From an uncultured Sulfurovum sp. (lineage in GTDB: Bacteria; Campylobacterota; Campylobacteria; Campylobacterales; Sulfurovaceae): a DNA stretch of 54,636 nt. Of this stretch, positions 18,812 through 27,248 are shown in pieces. A program made the translations under genes and the position numbers. The first letter of the stretch is position 1. Every line of letters begins with the position of its first letter. The stretch lies in the NCBI GenBank assembly GCA_902727915.1, contig CACVAU010000003.1:1-54636 (forward strand). Direction: 5' to 3'. A model generated the notes under the pieces. That model made no database searches. It was not told where the DNA came from and was given only the letters and a program-made list of their open reading frames with translations.

Positions 18812-20620
18812 ATGTGTGGAATTGTTGGGTACATTGGAAAAAACGAAAAAAAAGAAATTTTATTAGACGGCTTACAAGAATTAGAATACAGAGGATATGA
18901 TTCTGCTGGTATTGCTGTGATTGAAAATAAACAACTCAATAACTTTAAAGCTGTGGGTAGATTAAAAAACCTAAGAGAAAAAACCAAAGATTATGAAAGT
19001 GAAGGCTTTGGGGTTTCTATAGGACATACCCGTTGGGCAACACATGGAAAACCTACTGAATTGAATGCTCATCCTCATAGAGGAGAATATTCGTTTGTTG
19101 TTCATAATGGGATTATTGAAAACTATCAAGAATTAAAAAAAGAGCTACAACAAGAAAATGTAAAATTTCTAAGTCAAACAGACACAGAAACCATTGTCCA
19201 CCTGTTTGAAAAAAATCATAATATAACTAAGAATCCATGGGATGCATTTCAAAGTACGATTACCAAGCTAGAAGGAGCCTATGCTACGTTATTGATTACT
19301 GAAGCTGACCCAGAAACAATTTATTTTGCTAAAAATGGTTCTCCTATGCTCATTGGATTTAATGGTTCAGATGTTTATTTTGCCTCATCTGACACCCCAA
19401 TTATTGGAAAAGCAACAGAAGTTTATTATTTAGAAGATGGTGAATTTGGATTTACAAAAAATGGGGCAATACATCTTTTTAATGCCAATGGAGAAAAAAA
19501 CTTTACAAAACAAGCCTTAGCCACAGATAAAGCTCTTGCGCAAAAAGATGGTTATCGATTTTTTATGGAAAAAGAGATTTATGAACAAAGCCAAGTTATG
19601 AATGATACCATGATGGGACGTGTACTTCATGATAAAATTGAATTTGAAGAGTTAGATAAAAACCTTTTTGAAAACATCTCTAACATAAAGATTTGTGCCT
19701 GTGGAACCTCTTATCACTCAGCATTAACAGCTTCCTACCTATTTGAACGTATCACCAAAATTCCATGTCAAGTTGAAATAGCCTCTGAGTTTAGATATAA
19801 AGAGCCTCTATTACGTGACGATACCCTTTTTATTACCATCTCACAAAGTGGTGAAACAGCTGATACTTTAGAAGCACTGAAAATGGCAAAAAGAGCTGGT
19901 TTAAAAAGTTTAAGCATTTGTAATGTTGATAACTCATCAATTATCAGGGAAAGTGACATGGCTGTATTAACACGTGCAGGTATTGAAAAAGGTGTTGCAA
20001 GTACCAAAGCATTTGCAACCCAAACCATGGTACTTTGGATGTTGGCTATTTATGTGGCACAAGAAAAAAACACCATAAGTCCTGAGCTTTTAGAAGAAGA
20101 ACTAAAGGCAATGAGACAAACACCAAAAGCTCTTTTAGTAGCTGATGAACTCCATCCAAAAATGACCCGTCTTTCAAAACGTTATTTACATGGTCATGGA
20201 TTTTTCTTTATTGGACGAGACTTATTTTTCCCATTGGCACTTGAAGGAGCTTTAAAACTCAAAGAAATCTCTTATTTACATGCTGAAGGTTACCCATCTG
20301 GTGAAATGAAACATGGGCCCATTGCTTTAGCCGATGCAGAACTTTTCACTGTTGCTCTGATGCCAAAAAGTTTACATTACGAAAAAATAAAATCAAATGT
20401 TGAAGAGTTATGTGCTAGAGATGCAACCGTGTTAGCAATTTCACCTGAAGCGTTTAACTTAGCTGATGACTTTGTCAAAACAACTTATGATGCACATCCG
20501 ATGTTAGAATTTTTTGAAATGATGGTCGTAACACAATTACTTGCACTTGAAATTTCAGTAAGGTTAGGAAATGATGTGGATATGCCAAGAAACTTAGCCA
20601 AGTCAGTTACCGTAGAGTAA
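18812..20620 (+). CDS. glmS: Glutamine--fructose-6-phosphate aminotransferase
   Basis: The 602-residue protein begins MCGIVGYIG, with Cys2 as the N-terminal glutaminase nucleophile. GYDSAGIAV and GHTRWATHG follow in the amidotransferase domain. Two SIS domains bind the sugar (CGTSYHSALTASY, SQSGETADTLEALKMAK), and the C-terminus is DMPRNLAKSVTVE. It makes glucosamine-6-phosphate for peptidoglycan and LPS. Its ATG directly abuts the glnD stop, coupling nitrogen sensing and amino-sugar synthesis on one transcript. Confidence 0.97.
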   Translation: MCGIVGYIGKNEKKEILLDGLQELEYRGYDSAGIAVIENKQLNNFKAVGRLKNLREKTKDYESEGFGVSIGHTRWATHGKPTELNAHPHRGEYSFVVHNGIIENYQELKKELQQENVKFLSQTDTETIVHLFEKNHNITKNPWDAFQSTITKLEGAYATLLITEADPETIYFAKNGSPMLIGFNGSDVYFASSDTPIIGKATEVYYLEDGEFGFTKNGAIHLFNANGEKNFTKQALATDKALAQKDGYRFFMEKEIYEQSQVMNDTMMGRVLHDKIEFEELDKNLFENISNIKICACGTSYHSALTASYLFERITKIPCQVEIASEFRYKEPLLRDDTLFITISQSGETADTLEALKMAKRAGLKSLSICNVDNSSIIRESDMAVLTRAGIEKGVASTKAFATQTMVLWMLAIYVAQEKNTISPELLEEELKAMRQTPKALLVADELHPKMTRLSKRYLHGHGFFFIGRDLFFPLALEGALKLKEISYLHAEGYPSGEMKHGPIALADAELFTVALMPKSLHYEKIKSNVEELCARDATVLAISPEAFNLADDFVKTTYDAHPMLEFFEMMVVTQLLALEISVRLGNDVDMPRNLAKSVTVE

Positions 20621-20643
20621 TAGCTTAGCTTATTACAAAAATA

Positions 20644-20674
20644 AAACTTATGGGTACAATATACCCATAAGTTT
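20644..20674. terminator. Rho-independent terminator between glmS and the YfaZ-like gene
   Basis: A 13-bp perfect stem (AAACTTATGGGTA / TACCCATAAGTTT) with a five-base loop is followed by TT. The A-run on the left arm also makes it work for the converging minus-strand gene, whose stop codon begins at 20677. Confidence 0.85.
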
Positions 20675-21256
20675 TTAATAAGTAATCTTTAAACCACCAT
20701 AATAACCCGTATCAAACAAGTCTGAACTCACCCCTTTATAACTTGTATGAATATTTCTATACCCAGCATATACTTTAACATTATTAATCATTTCAACATC
20801 AGCCCCAAAACGGAATTCGCTGTACTCTTCAGAATCTCCAAAACTTAAAGAGCTTGGAGCATATAGTCCTCTAGCCTCTAAAGAAACAGGTGGTATATTA
20901 AACATTAATGGGGGAAAAGTATATCTAATTTGAGCCATTAAGGGTAAAGAAGTAAAACTATCATTGCCTACTTCTGCCCAAATAAATTTTGCACCAAAGC
21001 TCATCTCTATTCCCTCTACTCCTTCTAACTTATTGGTAGCAACAATACCCAAACCAGCTAGTTTTTCATCATCTGCATTTAATAAATTTACATCAGCTTG
21101 ATAAACAGTAGTACTTGTCTGAAGTGCTTCTAAATTTCTTGAATCCAATACACCTTCTATCTCTAAATCATGCTCATTAATATTAATGCCAATACCACTC
21201 TCTGCCAATAATATTGTTGATGATAATAGTGTCGTTATAACTGTTTTTTTAAACAT
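20675..21256 (-). CDS. YfaZ-family outer-membrane protein
   Basis: The product has 193 residues with a signal peptide (about 1-18, TILLAES). The mature part has the YfaZ-like pattern: GIGININEHDLEIEG at the start, alternating strands (VYQADVNLLNADDEKLAGLGI, FRFGADVEM) and the final strand TGYYGGLKITY. YfaZ proteins are predicted eight-stranded outer-membrane barrels of unknown function. The gene is divergent from the cytochrome c gene. Confidence 0.72.
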   Translation of the reverse strand: MFKKTVITTLLSSTILLAESGIGININEHDLEIEGVLDSRNLEALQTSTTVYQADVNLLNADDEKLAGLGIVATNKLEGVEGIEMSFGAKFIWAEVGNDSFTSLPLMAQIRYTFPPLMFNIPPVSLEARGLYAPSSLSFGDSEEYSEFRFGADVEMINNVKVYAGYRNIHTSYKGVSSDLFDTGYYGGLKITY

Positions 21257-21377
21257 TTGTCTATCCTAATGTTATATTTTATTTTCACTATTATAGCACA
21301 GCTTGATTTTAATTCACAATTGCACTACAAAATTCCACTATTATTACACGAAACAATATTCAACAAAAAGGAAAACT

Positions 21378-21689
21378 ATGAGAAAAATTATACTCTTAAC
21401 ATTGACGAGTATTCTACTTTTTGCCACAAGTGAAGAACTCTATCGAAACTGTGCAAGTTGTCATGGTAAAAATGGAGAACTGGCTGCTCTCAGTCAGTCT
21501 AAGGTCATTACAGGACAAGATAAAAATCTAAGTATTAAGCAACTCGTGGCTTATAAAAATGGGGAACTTGATAAATATGGGTTAGGGAATATCATGAAAT
21601 TGCAGTTAATGTTATTAAATGAAGAAAATATTGAAGATTTAGCCGAATATATTTCAAAAATGCAGCCAAAAGAGTCTGTTAAAGAGTAA
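21378..21689 (+). CDS. Small periplasmic c-type cytochrome
   Basis: The product has 103 residues from ATG 21378, preceded by AAAAGGA; the open frame reaches back to 21303, but this start gives a clean signal peptide (IILLTLTSILLFATS). One haem-binding motif CASCH follows (NCASCHGKNGEL). A methionine ligand is available in IMKLQLMLL. It resembles the c553-type single-haem carriers of Campylobacterota, which shuttle electrons between periplasmic dehydrogenases and oxidases. It could serve the sulfide dehydrogenase flavoprotein at 31-32 kb, but that is only a guess. Confidence 0.8.
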   Translation: MRKIILLTLTSILLFATSEELYRNCASCHGKNGELAALSQSKVITGQDKNLSIKQLVAYKNGELDKYGLGNIMKLQLMLLNEENIEDLAEYISKMQPKESVKE

Positions 21690-21783
21690 AAGCATATCTA
21701 CCGATATCTACCCAATCATATTAATCCTATATTAAGTTTCATATGATACTTTTCGTTAAATCAGCTAGACAAGGACTAAAAAT

Positions 21784-22056
21784 ATGACAGAGCAAGAAGA
21801 ATTTGCAAACATGACAATGGTTGAGAAAATAAATACCATTGATAAAGTAATTGAAGAGAATATTAGAGGTTTTTTACAAAAAGACAATGGTGATGTAGAG
21901 TTACTTAATGTTGTGGAGAGACATGAGTACCTTATGGTTTATGTCGAGTACCAAGGAGCCTGTGTATCTTGTGAATCTTCAGGAAATACACTCGCTTCAA
22001 TGGAAACTATTTTACAAAGAATGCTTGCACCCAATATCAGAGTTATTAGTCTCTAA
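21784..22056 (+). CDS. NifU C-terminal-like (Nfu) Fe-S scaffold protein
   Basis: The product has 90 residues. After a helical start (EKINTIDKVIEENIRGFLQ), the Nfu domain shows NGDVELLNV and a CxxC motif within YQGACVSCESSGNTL, followed by TILQRML. Nfu proteins assemble or carry [4Fe-4S] clusters and pass them to apo-enzymes. AAGGA precedes the ATG. The protein is a stand-alone domain, as in many Campylobacterota. Confidence 0.88.
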   Translation: MTEQEEFANMTMVEKINTIDKVIEENIRGFLQKDNGDVELLNVVERHEYLMVYVEYQGACVSCESSGNTLASMETILQRMLAPNIRVISL

Positions 22057-22067
22057 TTGCAAACAAA

Positions 22068-22093
22068 CGATAGACATTTATCAATGCCTATCG
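22068..22093 (-). terminator. Terminator of serS
   Basis: On the minus strand, CGATAG-G-CATT / AATG-T-CTATCG forms an 11-bp stem with one internal mismatch and a four-base loop, followed by TTTGTTTG. It includes the serS stop codon (22088-22090) and lies between convergent genes. Confidence 0.6.
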
Positions 22094-23338
22094 ACCCATG
22101 TAGGGTTTTAATACCTCAGGAATATCAATGCTTCCATCTTCATTTTGATAATTTTCCATAATTGCCACCAAAGTACGACCAACAGCTAAAGCAGAACCAT
22201 TTAGTGTATTAACCAATACATTTTTCTTTCCATCTTTATAACGAATTTTTGCTCTTCTGGCTTGAAAATCACGTGTATTAGAGATAGATGAAATCTCTCT
22301 ATATTTACCCTGTCCCGGAAGCCAAACTTCAAGATCAATTGTTGTCGCAGCAGAAAAACCAAGATCTCCCCCACAAAGTTCAACAACTCTATGAGGAAGT
22401 TCCAATTGTGTTAAAATATCTGAGGCATTCTCTACCATCATTTTAAATACTTCTTCACTCTGCTCTGCTGTTGTAATGGCAACCATCTCAACTTTATCAA
22501 ATTGATGCTGACGAATCATGCCACGTGTATCACGTCCTGCTGAACCTGCTTCTTTTCTAAAACATGGTGTATACCCTGTCAATAAAATTGGCAACTCTTT
22601 AGCTGTTAAAATCTCATCATTATAAAGATTTGTCAAAGGAACTTCAGCTGTAGGAATTAAATATAAATCTTCATTATCTATTTTAAATAAATCATCTTCA
22701 AACTTTGGTAACTGTCCTGTTCCCTGAAGCATTGCTGCATTATTAATAAAAGGCACACACACCTCTTCAAAACCTTTTTGACGATTGACATCTAAAAAAA
22801 AGTTAATTAAAGCACGTTCCATTCTTGCTGCCTCACCACGAAGGACAGCAAAACGACTTTTAGCCAATTTTACACCCCGATCAAACTCTATCCAGCCATT
22901 CATTTCTGCCAATGCCCAATGCTCTTTTGCTTCAAAAGAAAAAGATTTTGGCTCTAAAACTTTTTTCAATTCAACATTATCATCTTCATTAGCCCCTTCA
23001 GGTACAGAGTTGTCAGGTAAATTTGGCATTGCCAATGCTACATTTTCTAAAGCTTGTTGTGCAATTCTCGCTATATCTTGCAGTCCAACTATCTCTTCTT
23101 TTTTAGCATCAACTTTTGCTTTTAATTCACTTACATCTTTTTTTTCACGCATATACTGACCAAAAAGCTTAGACATTTTATTTTGTTCAGCTTTTGCATC
23201 CTCTAGTATTGCATTTTTCTCTTTTAATGCTCCAAAAAGTTCTTTTAAATTTTCAAGAGTCTCGGGATCAACACCTTTTTTTATGAACTTAGCACGTGCT
23301 TCTTCAAAGTTTTTTTGTAAATATTTTAAATCAATCAT
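22088..23338 (-). CDS. serS: Seryl-tRNA synthetase
   Basis: The 416-residue class II synthetase has an N-terminal coiled-coil arm (about 30-105, [20 protein letters not shown]). Motif 2 ([20 protein letters not shown]) and motif 3 ([19 protein letters not shown]) follow, with [10 protein letters not shown] in between. The enzyme charges tRNA-Ser and is essential. Length and all motifs are normal. Confidence 0.97.
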   Translation of the reverse strand: MIDLKYLQKNFEEARAKFIKKGVDPETLENLKELFGALKEKNAILEDAKAEQNKMSKLFGQYMREKKDVSELKAKVDAKKEEIVGLQDIARIAQQALENVALAMPNLPDNSVPEGANEDDNVELKKVLEPKSFSFEAKEHWALAEMNGWIEFDRGVKLAKSRFAVLRGEAARMERALINFFLDVNRQKGFEEVCVPFINNAAMLQGTGQLPKFEDDLFKIDNEDLYLIPTAEVPLTNLYNDEILTAKELPILLTGYTPCFRKEAGSAGRDTRGMIRQHQFDKVEMVAITTAEQSEEVFKMMVENASDILTQLELPHRVVELCGGDLGFSAATTIDLEVWLPGQGKYREISSISNTRDFQARRAKIRYKDGKKNVLVNTLNGSALAVGRTLVAIMENYQNEDGSIDIPEVLKPYMGR

Positions 23339-23402
23339 GGTAGGTACCTATTTATAGTAGAAATTATTGCTGAAATTATAGTAGAAAATTGAGAAAGAGA
23401 GG

Positions 23403-23430
23403 GTTAAAGAGCAAAAACTTGCTCTTTAAC
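23403..23430 (-). terminator. Stem-loop downstream of the outer-membrane barrel gene
   Basis: A perfect 10-bp inverted repeat (GTTAAAGAGC / GCTCTTTAAC) with an eight-base spacer lies eight bases after the stop codon at 23438. On the minus strand it is followed by CCCTCTCTTTCTC rather than a clean T-run, so termination efficiency is uncertain. It also separates the barrel gene from serS. Confidence 0.6.
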
Positions 23431-23437
23431 AAAAAAA

Positions 23438-23959
23438 TTAGTAAATGTAATTAACACCAAAGACAAAAGAACCAAAGTTATCTACCGTTTCAATATCAGT
23501 AACAGTATATCTGTACCCTAAATCAAAATCAACTTCATCCAGTACCGTTAAAGCCAACCCTAGTTGACCACCATAAGCAAAACCATTATCACTTAAAGAG
23601 ACATCATCTGTATATCTCAACCAACCAAGATGTCCACCTAAATAAGGTTTAAAAACAACATGATCAGTTTTATATAAGCTTTCCCATACAAAGTGATCAA
23701 AATCTAACATTACTTTTTGATAATCTCGACCACCTGACTTCATAAAACGTGCTGCTAAAGTTGTTCTCCAATCATCATTTTGGGCACCAATTCGTATACC
23801 TCCTTCAACATCACGTTCACTCCTTTGTGTGCCATTTCCATTTGTCATGGTGTTCGTGTAACCAACTTCAATTCCAAGTAACCTCTCTGATGAAAAGTCA
23901 TCTGCTAAAGAAGGTGAAATAATAACAAAGAGTATAAATAAACTTATTTTTCTAAACAT
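23438..23959 (-). CDS. Small outer-membrane beta-barrel protein (OmpW/outer-membrane-protein-like)
   Basis: The product has 173 residues with a signal peptide (about 1-19, ISPSLA). The mature part alternates polar and aromatic residues in eight or so strands (LLGIEVGYTNTMTN, FKPYLGGHLGWLRYTDD, FAYGGQLGLALTV, VDFDLGYRYTVTD) and ends in an aromatic C-terminal residue (FVFGVNYIY). These are features of a small OMP_b-brl-type barrel. I cannot assign a substrate. Confidence 0.7.
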   Translation of the reverse strand: MFRKISLFILFVIISPSLADDFSSERLLGIEVGYTNTMTNGNGTQRSERDVEGGIRIGAQNDDWRTTLAARFMKSGGRDYQKVMLDFDHFVWESLYKTDHVVFKPYLGGHLGWLRYTDDVSLSDNGFAYGGQLGLALTVLDEVDFDLGYRYTVTDIETVDNFGSFVFGVNYIY

Positions 23960-24089
23960 TTAATTTTCCTTAAAATAAAATATAAAATATATTTGTAAGT
24001 ATAAACTAAGTTTAGTTAAAAAATGATTACTTTTGTCAATTCTTTATTAAGGTGCTATACTTCCAAATAAATTAAACAAGGCAACATAC

Positions 24090-24953
24090 ATGGCAGAAAA
24101 ATTCACTGTAAAACAAGAAGAAAAACTCTTAAACTTTCTTTTCACAGTTCTTCATAACTGGTCGAAAAAAAAAGTCAAAGAACGACTAAAATCTGCCACC
24201 GTGGCTGTTAATGGAGAACATACAACCAAACATGACTTTCCTTTAAATAGTGGGGACATTGTCGAAGTCGGTGTTGCTAAAAAACATAACAAGCCCAATG
24301 AACTTAAAACATTAGAAATCATCTACCAAGACAATGAACTCATTGCCATTAATAAACCAGCTGGTCTTCTTTCTGTTGGAAACAAACAAGAGAACAAACA
24401 ACATGCCTTAGCCATTTTAAGAAAACAACTCACCAAAAACAGAAAGTCTCCAGACCTCATCCCAGTACATCGTCTTGACCGTGAAACCTCAGGTATCTTA
24501 CTTTTTGCCACCTCAAGAGAACTTAGAGAAGCTACCATGGGTAAATGGAATCAAGCAGAAAAAATCTACCTCGCTATAGTAAAAGGAACACCAGCAGAAG
24601 AAAAAGGAAGCATTAAACAAGCTTTACGTTTAGATGACAAAGAGTACAAAGTCCATGTTGGAGACCACCCAAAAGCTAAACCTGCACTAACCCATTATAA
24701 ACTCAAAGAATCCAAAAACCATAAGTCCTTACTTGAAGTTCAAATTGAAACAGGAAGACAACACCAAATTCGAGTACATATGAACTGGCTAGGTCACTAT
24801 GTTCTAGGTGATGAACGTTATGGGAAAGGTTATAAAAAAGGAGACCGTATGGGACTCCATGCTACTAAACTTACTATCTTTCATCCCACAAAAAAGAAGA
24901 ACATTACTTTTGAAGTCGATGCTCCTAAAGATTTTTATTCGCTCTTAGATTAA
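24090..24953 (+). CDS. RluA-family RNA pseudouridine synthase
   Basis: The product has 287 residues with an N-terminal S4-type RNA-binding part (about 12-70, WSKKKVKERLKSATVAVNG) and a catalytic domain. INKPAGLLSVG, the catalytic Asp motif PVHRLDRETSGILLF and the RQHQIRVHM motif are present. It isomerises uridine to pseudouridine in rRNA or tRNA; the target position cannot be read from the sequence. Its 3' end overlaps the convergent modC gene by 29 bases, so no separate terminator fits. Confidence 0.88.
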   Translation: MAEKFTVKQEEKLLNFLFTVLHNWSKKKVKERLKSATVAVNGEHTTKHDFPLNSGDIVEVGVAKKHNKPNELKTLEIIYQDNELIAINKPAGLLSVGNKQENKQHALAILRKQLTKNRKSPDLIPVHRLDRETSGILLFATSRELREATMGKWNQAEKIYLAIVKGTPAEEKGSIKQALRLDDKEYKVHVGDHPKAKPALTHYKLKESKNHKSLLEVQIETGRQHQIRVHMNWLGHYVLGDERYGKGYKKGDRMGLHATKLTIFHPTKKKNITFEVDAPKDFYSLLD

Positions 24954-25740
24954 TAAAGTCACCAACTTGTAGTTTTTCTGCTTCTTCTTTAGAAAAAGTC
25001 ACTTCTATGAGTTGTTGCCCTACGAGTACCGTAGCCACATTGTCTTCTCTCAATGCCAAAAGCTCACCCTCTAAAACATTGTCTTCTTTTAACATTAGTT
25101 CTTTAACACTTCCATCTTTTACTATCTTCCCACTTTCAAGTACCAACACACGTGAAGCCAAACGATAAATTTCACTGGCATCATGACTCACCATAATGGT
25201 CGTTGTTCCAAACTCTTTATGCAATTGTAGGATCTCATCTTGTAATTTCAAACGCATGGTAGCATCCAAGGCAGAAAGAGGTTCATCAAGCAGTAGAAGT
25301 TTTGGTCGATGCATCAATGCTCTACAAAGTGAAACACGCTGTTGTTGTCCACCTGAAAGCGTAGAGGGTAAACGCTTTTTCAAAGAACTTAACTCTGTAA
25401 CTTCGAGTAAATATTTAGCTAACTTTCTATCATCTTTTACAAAGAGTAAATTCTCTTCAACTGTCATGTTCTCAAATAGGGCATAGTCTTGAAAGACAAA
25501 CCCAATGTTTCTTTGTTGAGGAGCCAACGCTTTCTTCCCATCTAACCATCGCTCTTGACGAATTTGAATACTCCCTTCAGCTTCTTCTAATCCAGCTAAT
25601 ATTCGTAAAAGTGTAGTTTTCCCCGAACCACTCTGCCCTGAAATAGCAACAAACTCTCCTTGTTTAATAGCACAAACTATATTCAAATCCATTACGCCAT
25701 CTGCACCATGAAGCTGTTTTCTTATATCTATTCGTAACAC
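24925..25740 (-). CDS. modC: Molybdate ABC transporter ATP-binding protein
   Basis: The product has 271 residues: Walker A GQSGSGKTTLLRIL, Q-loop VFQDYALFENMTV, signature LSGGQQQRVSLCRAL, Walker B LLLLDEPLSALD and H-loop MVSHDASE. A C-terminal TOBE-like segment (about 205-270, EGELLALREDNVATVL) fits ModC rather than a generic importer. It powers molybdate (or tungstate) uptake through ModB. The start ATG overlaps the modB stop by one base. Confidence 0.88.
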   Translation of the reverse strand: MLRIDIRKQLHGADGVMDLNIVCAIKQGEFVAISGQSGSGKTTLLRILAGLEEAEGSIQIRQERWLDGKKALAPQQRNIGFVFQDYALFENMTVEENLLFVKDDRKLAKYLLEVTELSSLKKRLPSTLSGGQQQRVSLCRALMHRPKLLLLDEPLSALDATMRLKLQDEILQLHKEFGTTTIMVSHDASEIYRLASRVLVLESGKIVKDGSVKELMLKEDNVLEGELLALREDNVATVLVGQQLIEVTFSKEEAEKLQVGDFINLRANKNL

Positions 25741-26396
25741 TATTTAAACCCACCTATACGTTTTTGAGTATGATTAAACACATAAACAGCCATCAGTACC
25801 ACAAAACTGATAAGCAACATAATCGCCGAATAAATATGTGCCGTACCATAATCCATCACTTCCACCATCTCATATATGGTAATAGAAGCTACTTTCGTTT
25901 CATTTGGTATACTCCCCCCTATCATTAAAATAACCCCAAACTCTCCAACCGTATGAGCAAAGGTAATAATCAGTGCTGTCAACAATGCTGGTTTAATGTT
26001 TGGCAATGCCACTTTAAACAATGTCACAAGCTTACTTTTACCTGCTATGTACGAAGCTTCCAACATATTTTTATTCAAACTCTCAAACCCACCTTGCATC
26101 GGTTGCACCATAAAAGGCAAAGAGTAAAAGCAAGAAGCTATAACCAAGCCTGTAAAAGTAAAATTTAAATCCACCTCTGCAAAAACTACCAATATGTAAA
26201 AACCTAAAACAGAAGGAGGTAAAACAATGGGCATGGCTGTTATGGCTTCTATAAAAGGTTTTACTTTTGATTTTGTTTGAGATAGGTACCATGCTAAGGG
26301 TAGGCTTAATAGAAATAGGATGATGGTTGTTATTCCTGCTAATTTGAAGGATAAGATGAAGGGGGTTAGGTCTAGGGTTTTTAGGGTTTCTAGCAT
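25740..26396 (-). CDS. modB: Molybdate ABC transporter permease
   Basis: The 218-residue inner-membrane protein has about five helices (AGITTIILFLLSLPLAWYL near 19-37; PIVLPPSVLGFYILVVF). The ABC-coupling EAA-type loop AHTVGEFGVILMIGGSIP is typical of ModB. It overlaps modC by one base. The gene starts right after the ORF6N remnant, whose reading frame ends inside the first modB codons, and its ribosome binding site (AGAG) is weak. The upstream modA is separated by about 850 bases of decayed sequence. Confidence 0.88.
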   Translation of the reverse strand: MLETLKTLDLTPFILSFKLAGITTIILFLLSLPLAWYLSQTKSKVKPFIEAITAMPIVLPPSVLGFYILVVFAEVDLNFTFTGLVIASCFYSLPFMVQPMQGGFESLNKNMLEASYIAGKSKLVTLFKVALPNIKPALLTALIITFAHTVGEFGVILMIGGSIPNETKVASITIYEMVEVMDYGTAHIYSAIMLLISFVVLMAVYVFNHTQKRIGGFK

Positions 26397-26614
26397 GAGT
26401 CTCTATTCTTCATTTCGTATAAATCCAACAACTTTTTCATCAGTCTTTTTAGTATCTTCAACCTTCTCATCTTTGCCAATTTTTCTGTGCCATTTTGGCA
26501 TCGTAAATTATCAAACTCTTCTTGTGTTAGCTGAAACATAAAGTCCTCTTCATTATAAATCGCTCTATATTTCGTTTAACCTGTCTGTCTAAATAGTATG
26601 TCATATTGTCATAT
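26390..26614 (-). pseudogene. Decayed ORF6N-domain protein fragment
   Basis: Two frames together give an ORF6N-like stretch: YLDRQVKRNIERF in one frame, then after a shift at about 26550-26556, NEEDFMFQLTQEEFDNL and RCQNGTEK in another. The intact family reads QVKRNIERFPxDFMFQLTxEEFxxLRxQ, so one lost or two gained bases broke the gene. After GTEK the similarity stops and a 25-residue basic tail runs into modB. The N-terminal part is cut off by a nested palindrome at 26615. ORF6N proteins are DNA-binding proteins common on phages and mobile elements. Confidence 0.65.
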
Positions 26615-26776
26615 TTTGGTAGGGTGCTGTTTTTAACGCACCACAAAACCAAGTTTGCATAAAAAGAAAATTTCGCCGAAAGGCTTAAAAGATTTATATA
26701 GATTAAGCCTTTCGGCAATGATGTTATTATTTGCGTATGTTTTTTAATGGTGCGTTGGAAAACGTACCCTACCAAA
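26615..26776. repeat. 162-bp nested palindrome (MITE-like)
   Basis: Three concentric inverted repeats make one element: an outer perfect 11-bp pair (TTTGGTAGGGT 26615-26625 / 26766-26776), a middle 9-bp pair (AACGCACCA 26635-26643 / TGGTGCGTT 26748-26756) and an inner 14-bp pair (GCCGAAAGGCTTAA 26675-26688 / 26703-26716). It is more GC-rich than its surroundings. Outer ends of the GTAGGGTGCG type are common in non-autonomous dispersed repeats. No clear target-site duplication is seen. An 85-codon frame crosses it but is not credible as a gene. Confidence 0.7.
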
Positions 26777-26786
26777 GCTTTCATAT

Positions 26787-27051
26787 TTAATCAAACTTTT
26801 CAAATATATCTAATCTATGTTTATTGTTAGAAGCAACAATACAATTATATTTTTCATCATATTTACATTCTATAATCATATTATGTAAACTTTACTTACT
26901 TTAATTTTTTCTTCTCTTAAATATATATTTATATCATTCATTAATTTTTTCCACCATAAAAATAAGTAGTTTTTTCTTTATCTAGTCGAACTCCAGTCTT
27001 CTCCTGAAGTATCTCTTCCATAGCTTTAGAAATTATTTTTTTCAAATTCAA
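26787..27051 (-). other. Three overlapping mini-frames between modA and modB
   Basis: The minus strand holds three tiny frames in a row: 27051-26941 (TTG start, 36 residues, with MEEILQEKTGVRLDKEK), 26941-26876 (21 residues, MNDINIYLREEKIKVSK) and 26879-26787 (30 residues, MIIECKYDEKYNCIVASNN). Adjacent frames overlap as TAATG and ATGA, as in translationally coupled genes, but each is very short. I do not recognise any of them. They could be real small genes, or the decayed N-terminal half of a mobile-element gene set. Confidence 0.3.
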
Positions 27052-27248
27052 CCTCTACTCCCTATCTCATCCAAAACAAACACATCAAAACTCATTCAAC
27101 CAAACTCTCATTTTCTAGCTTCTTCTCTTCCTTTTTTCCAAAATACCTAAACCTGTCAAAGAAACTCTATTTTAACCCACGAAATAGAATCCATATTTTT
27201 ATCATTTTTTATGGAATGTATTCCATTATCTACAGATAAATTTATAAT
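27052..27248. other. Non-coding stretch downstream of modA with a 16-bp palindrome
   Basis: No frame of note is seen. ATGGAATGTATTCCAT at 27211-27226 is a palindrome about 23 bases past the modA stop. It has no T-run on the modA side, so it may be an operator-like site or a weak stem rather than a terminator. Confidence 0.35.

Noticed and set aside
26527..26784. 85-codon minus-strand frame across the nested palindrome
   Set aside because: Its first half is the palindrome and its end is out-of-frame ORF6N sequence; better explained as a pseudogene plus a repeat.
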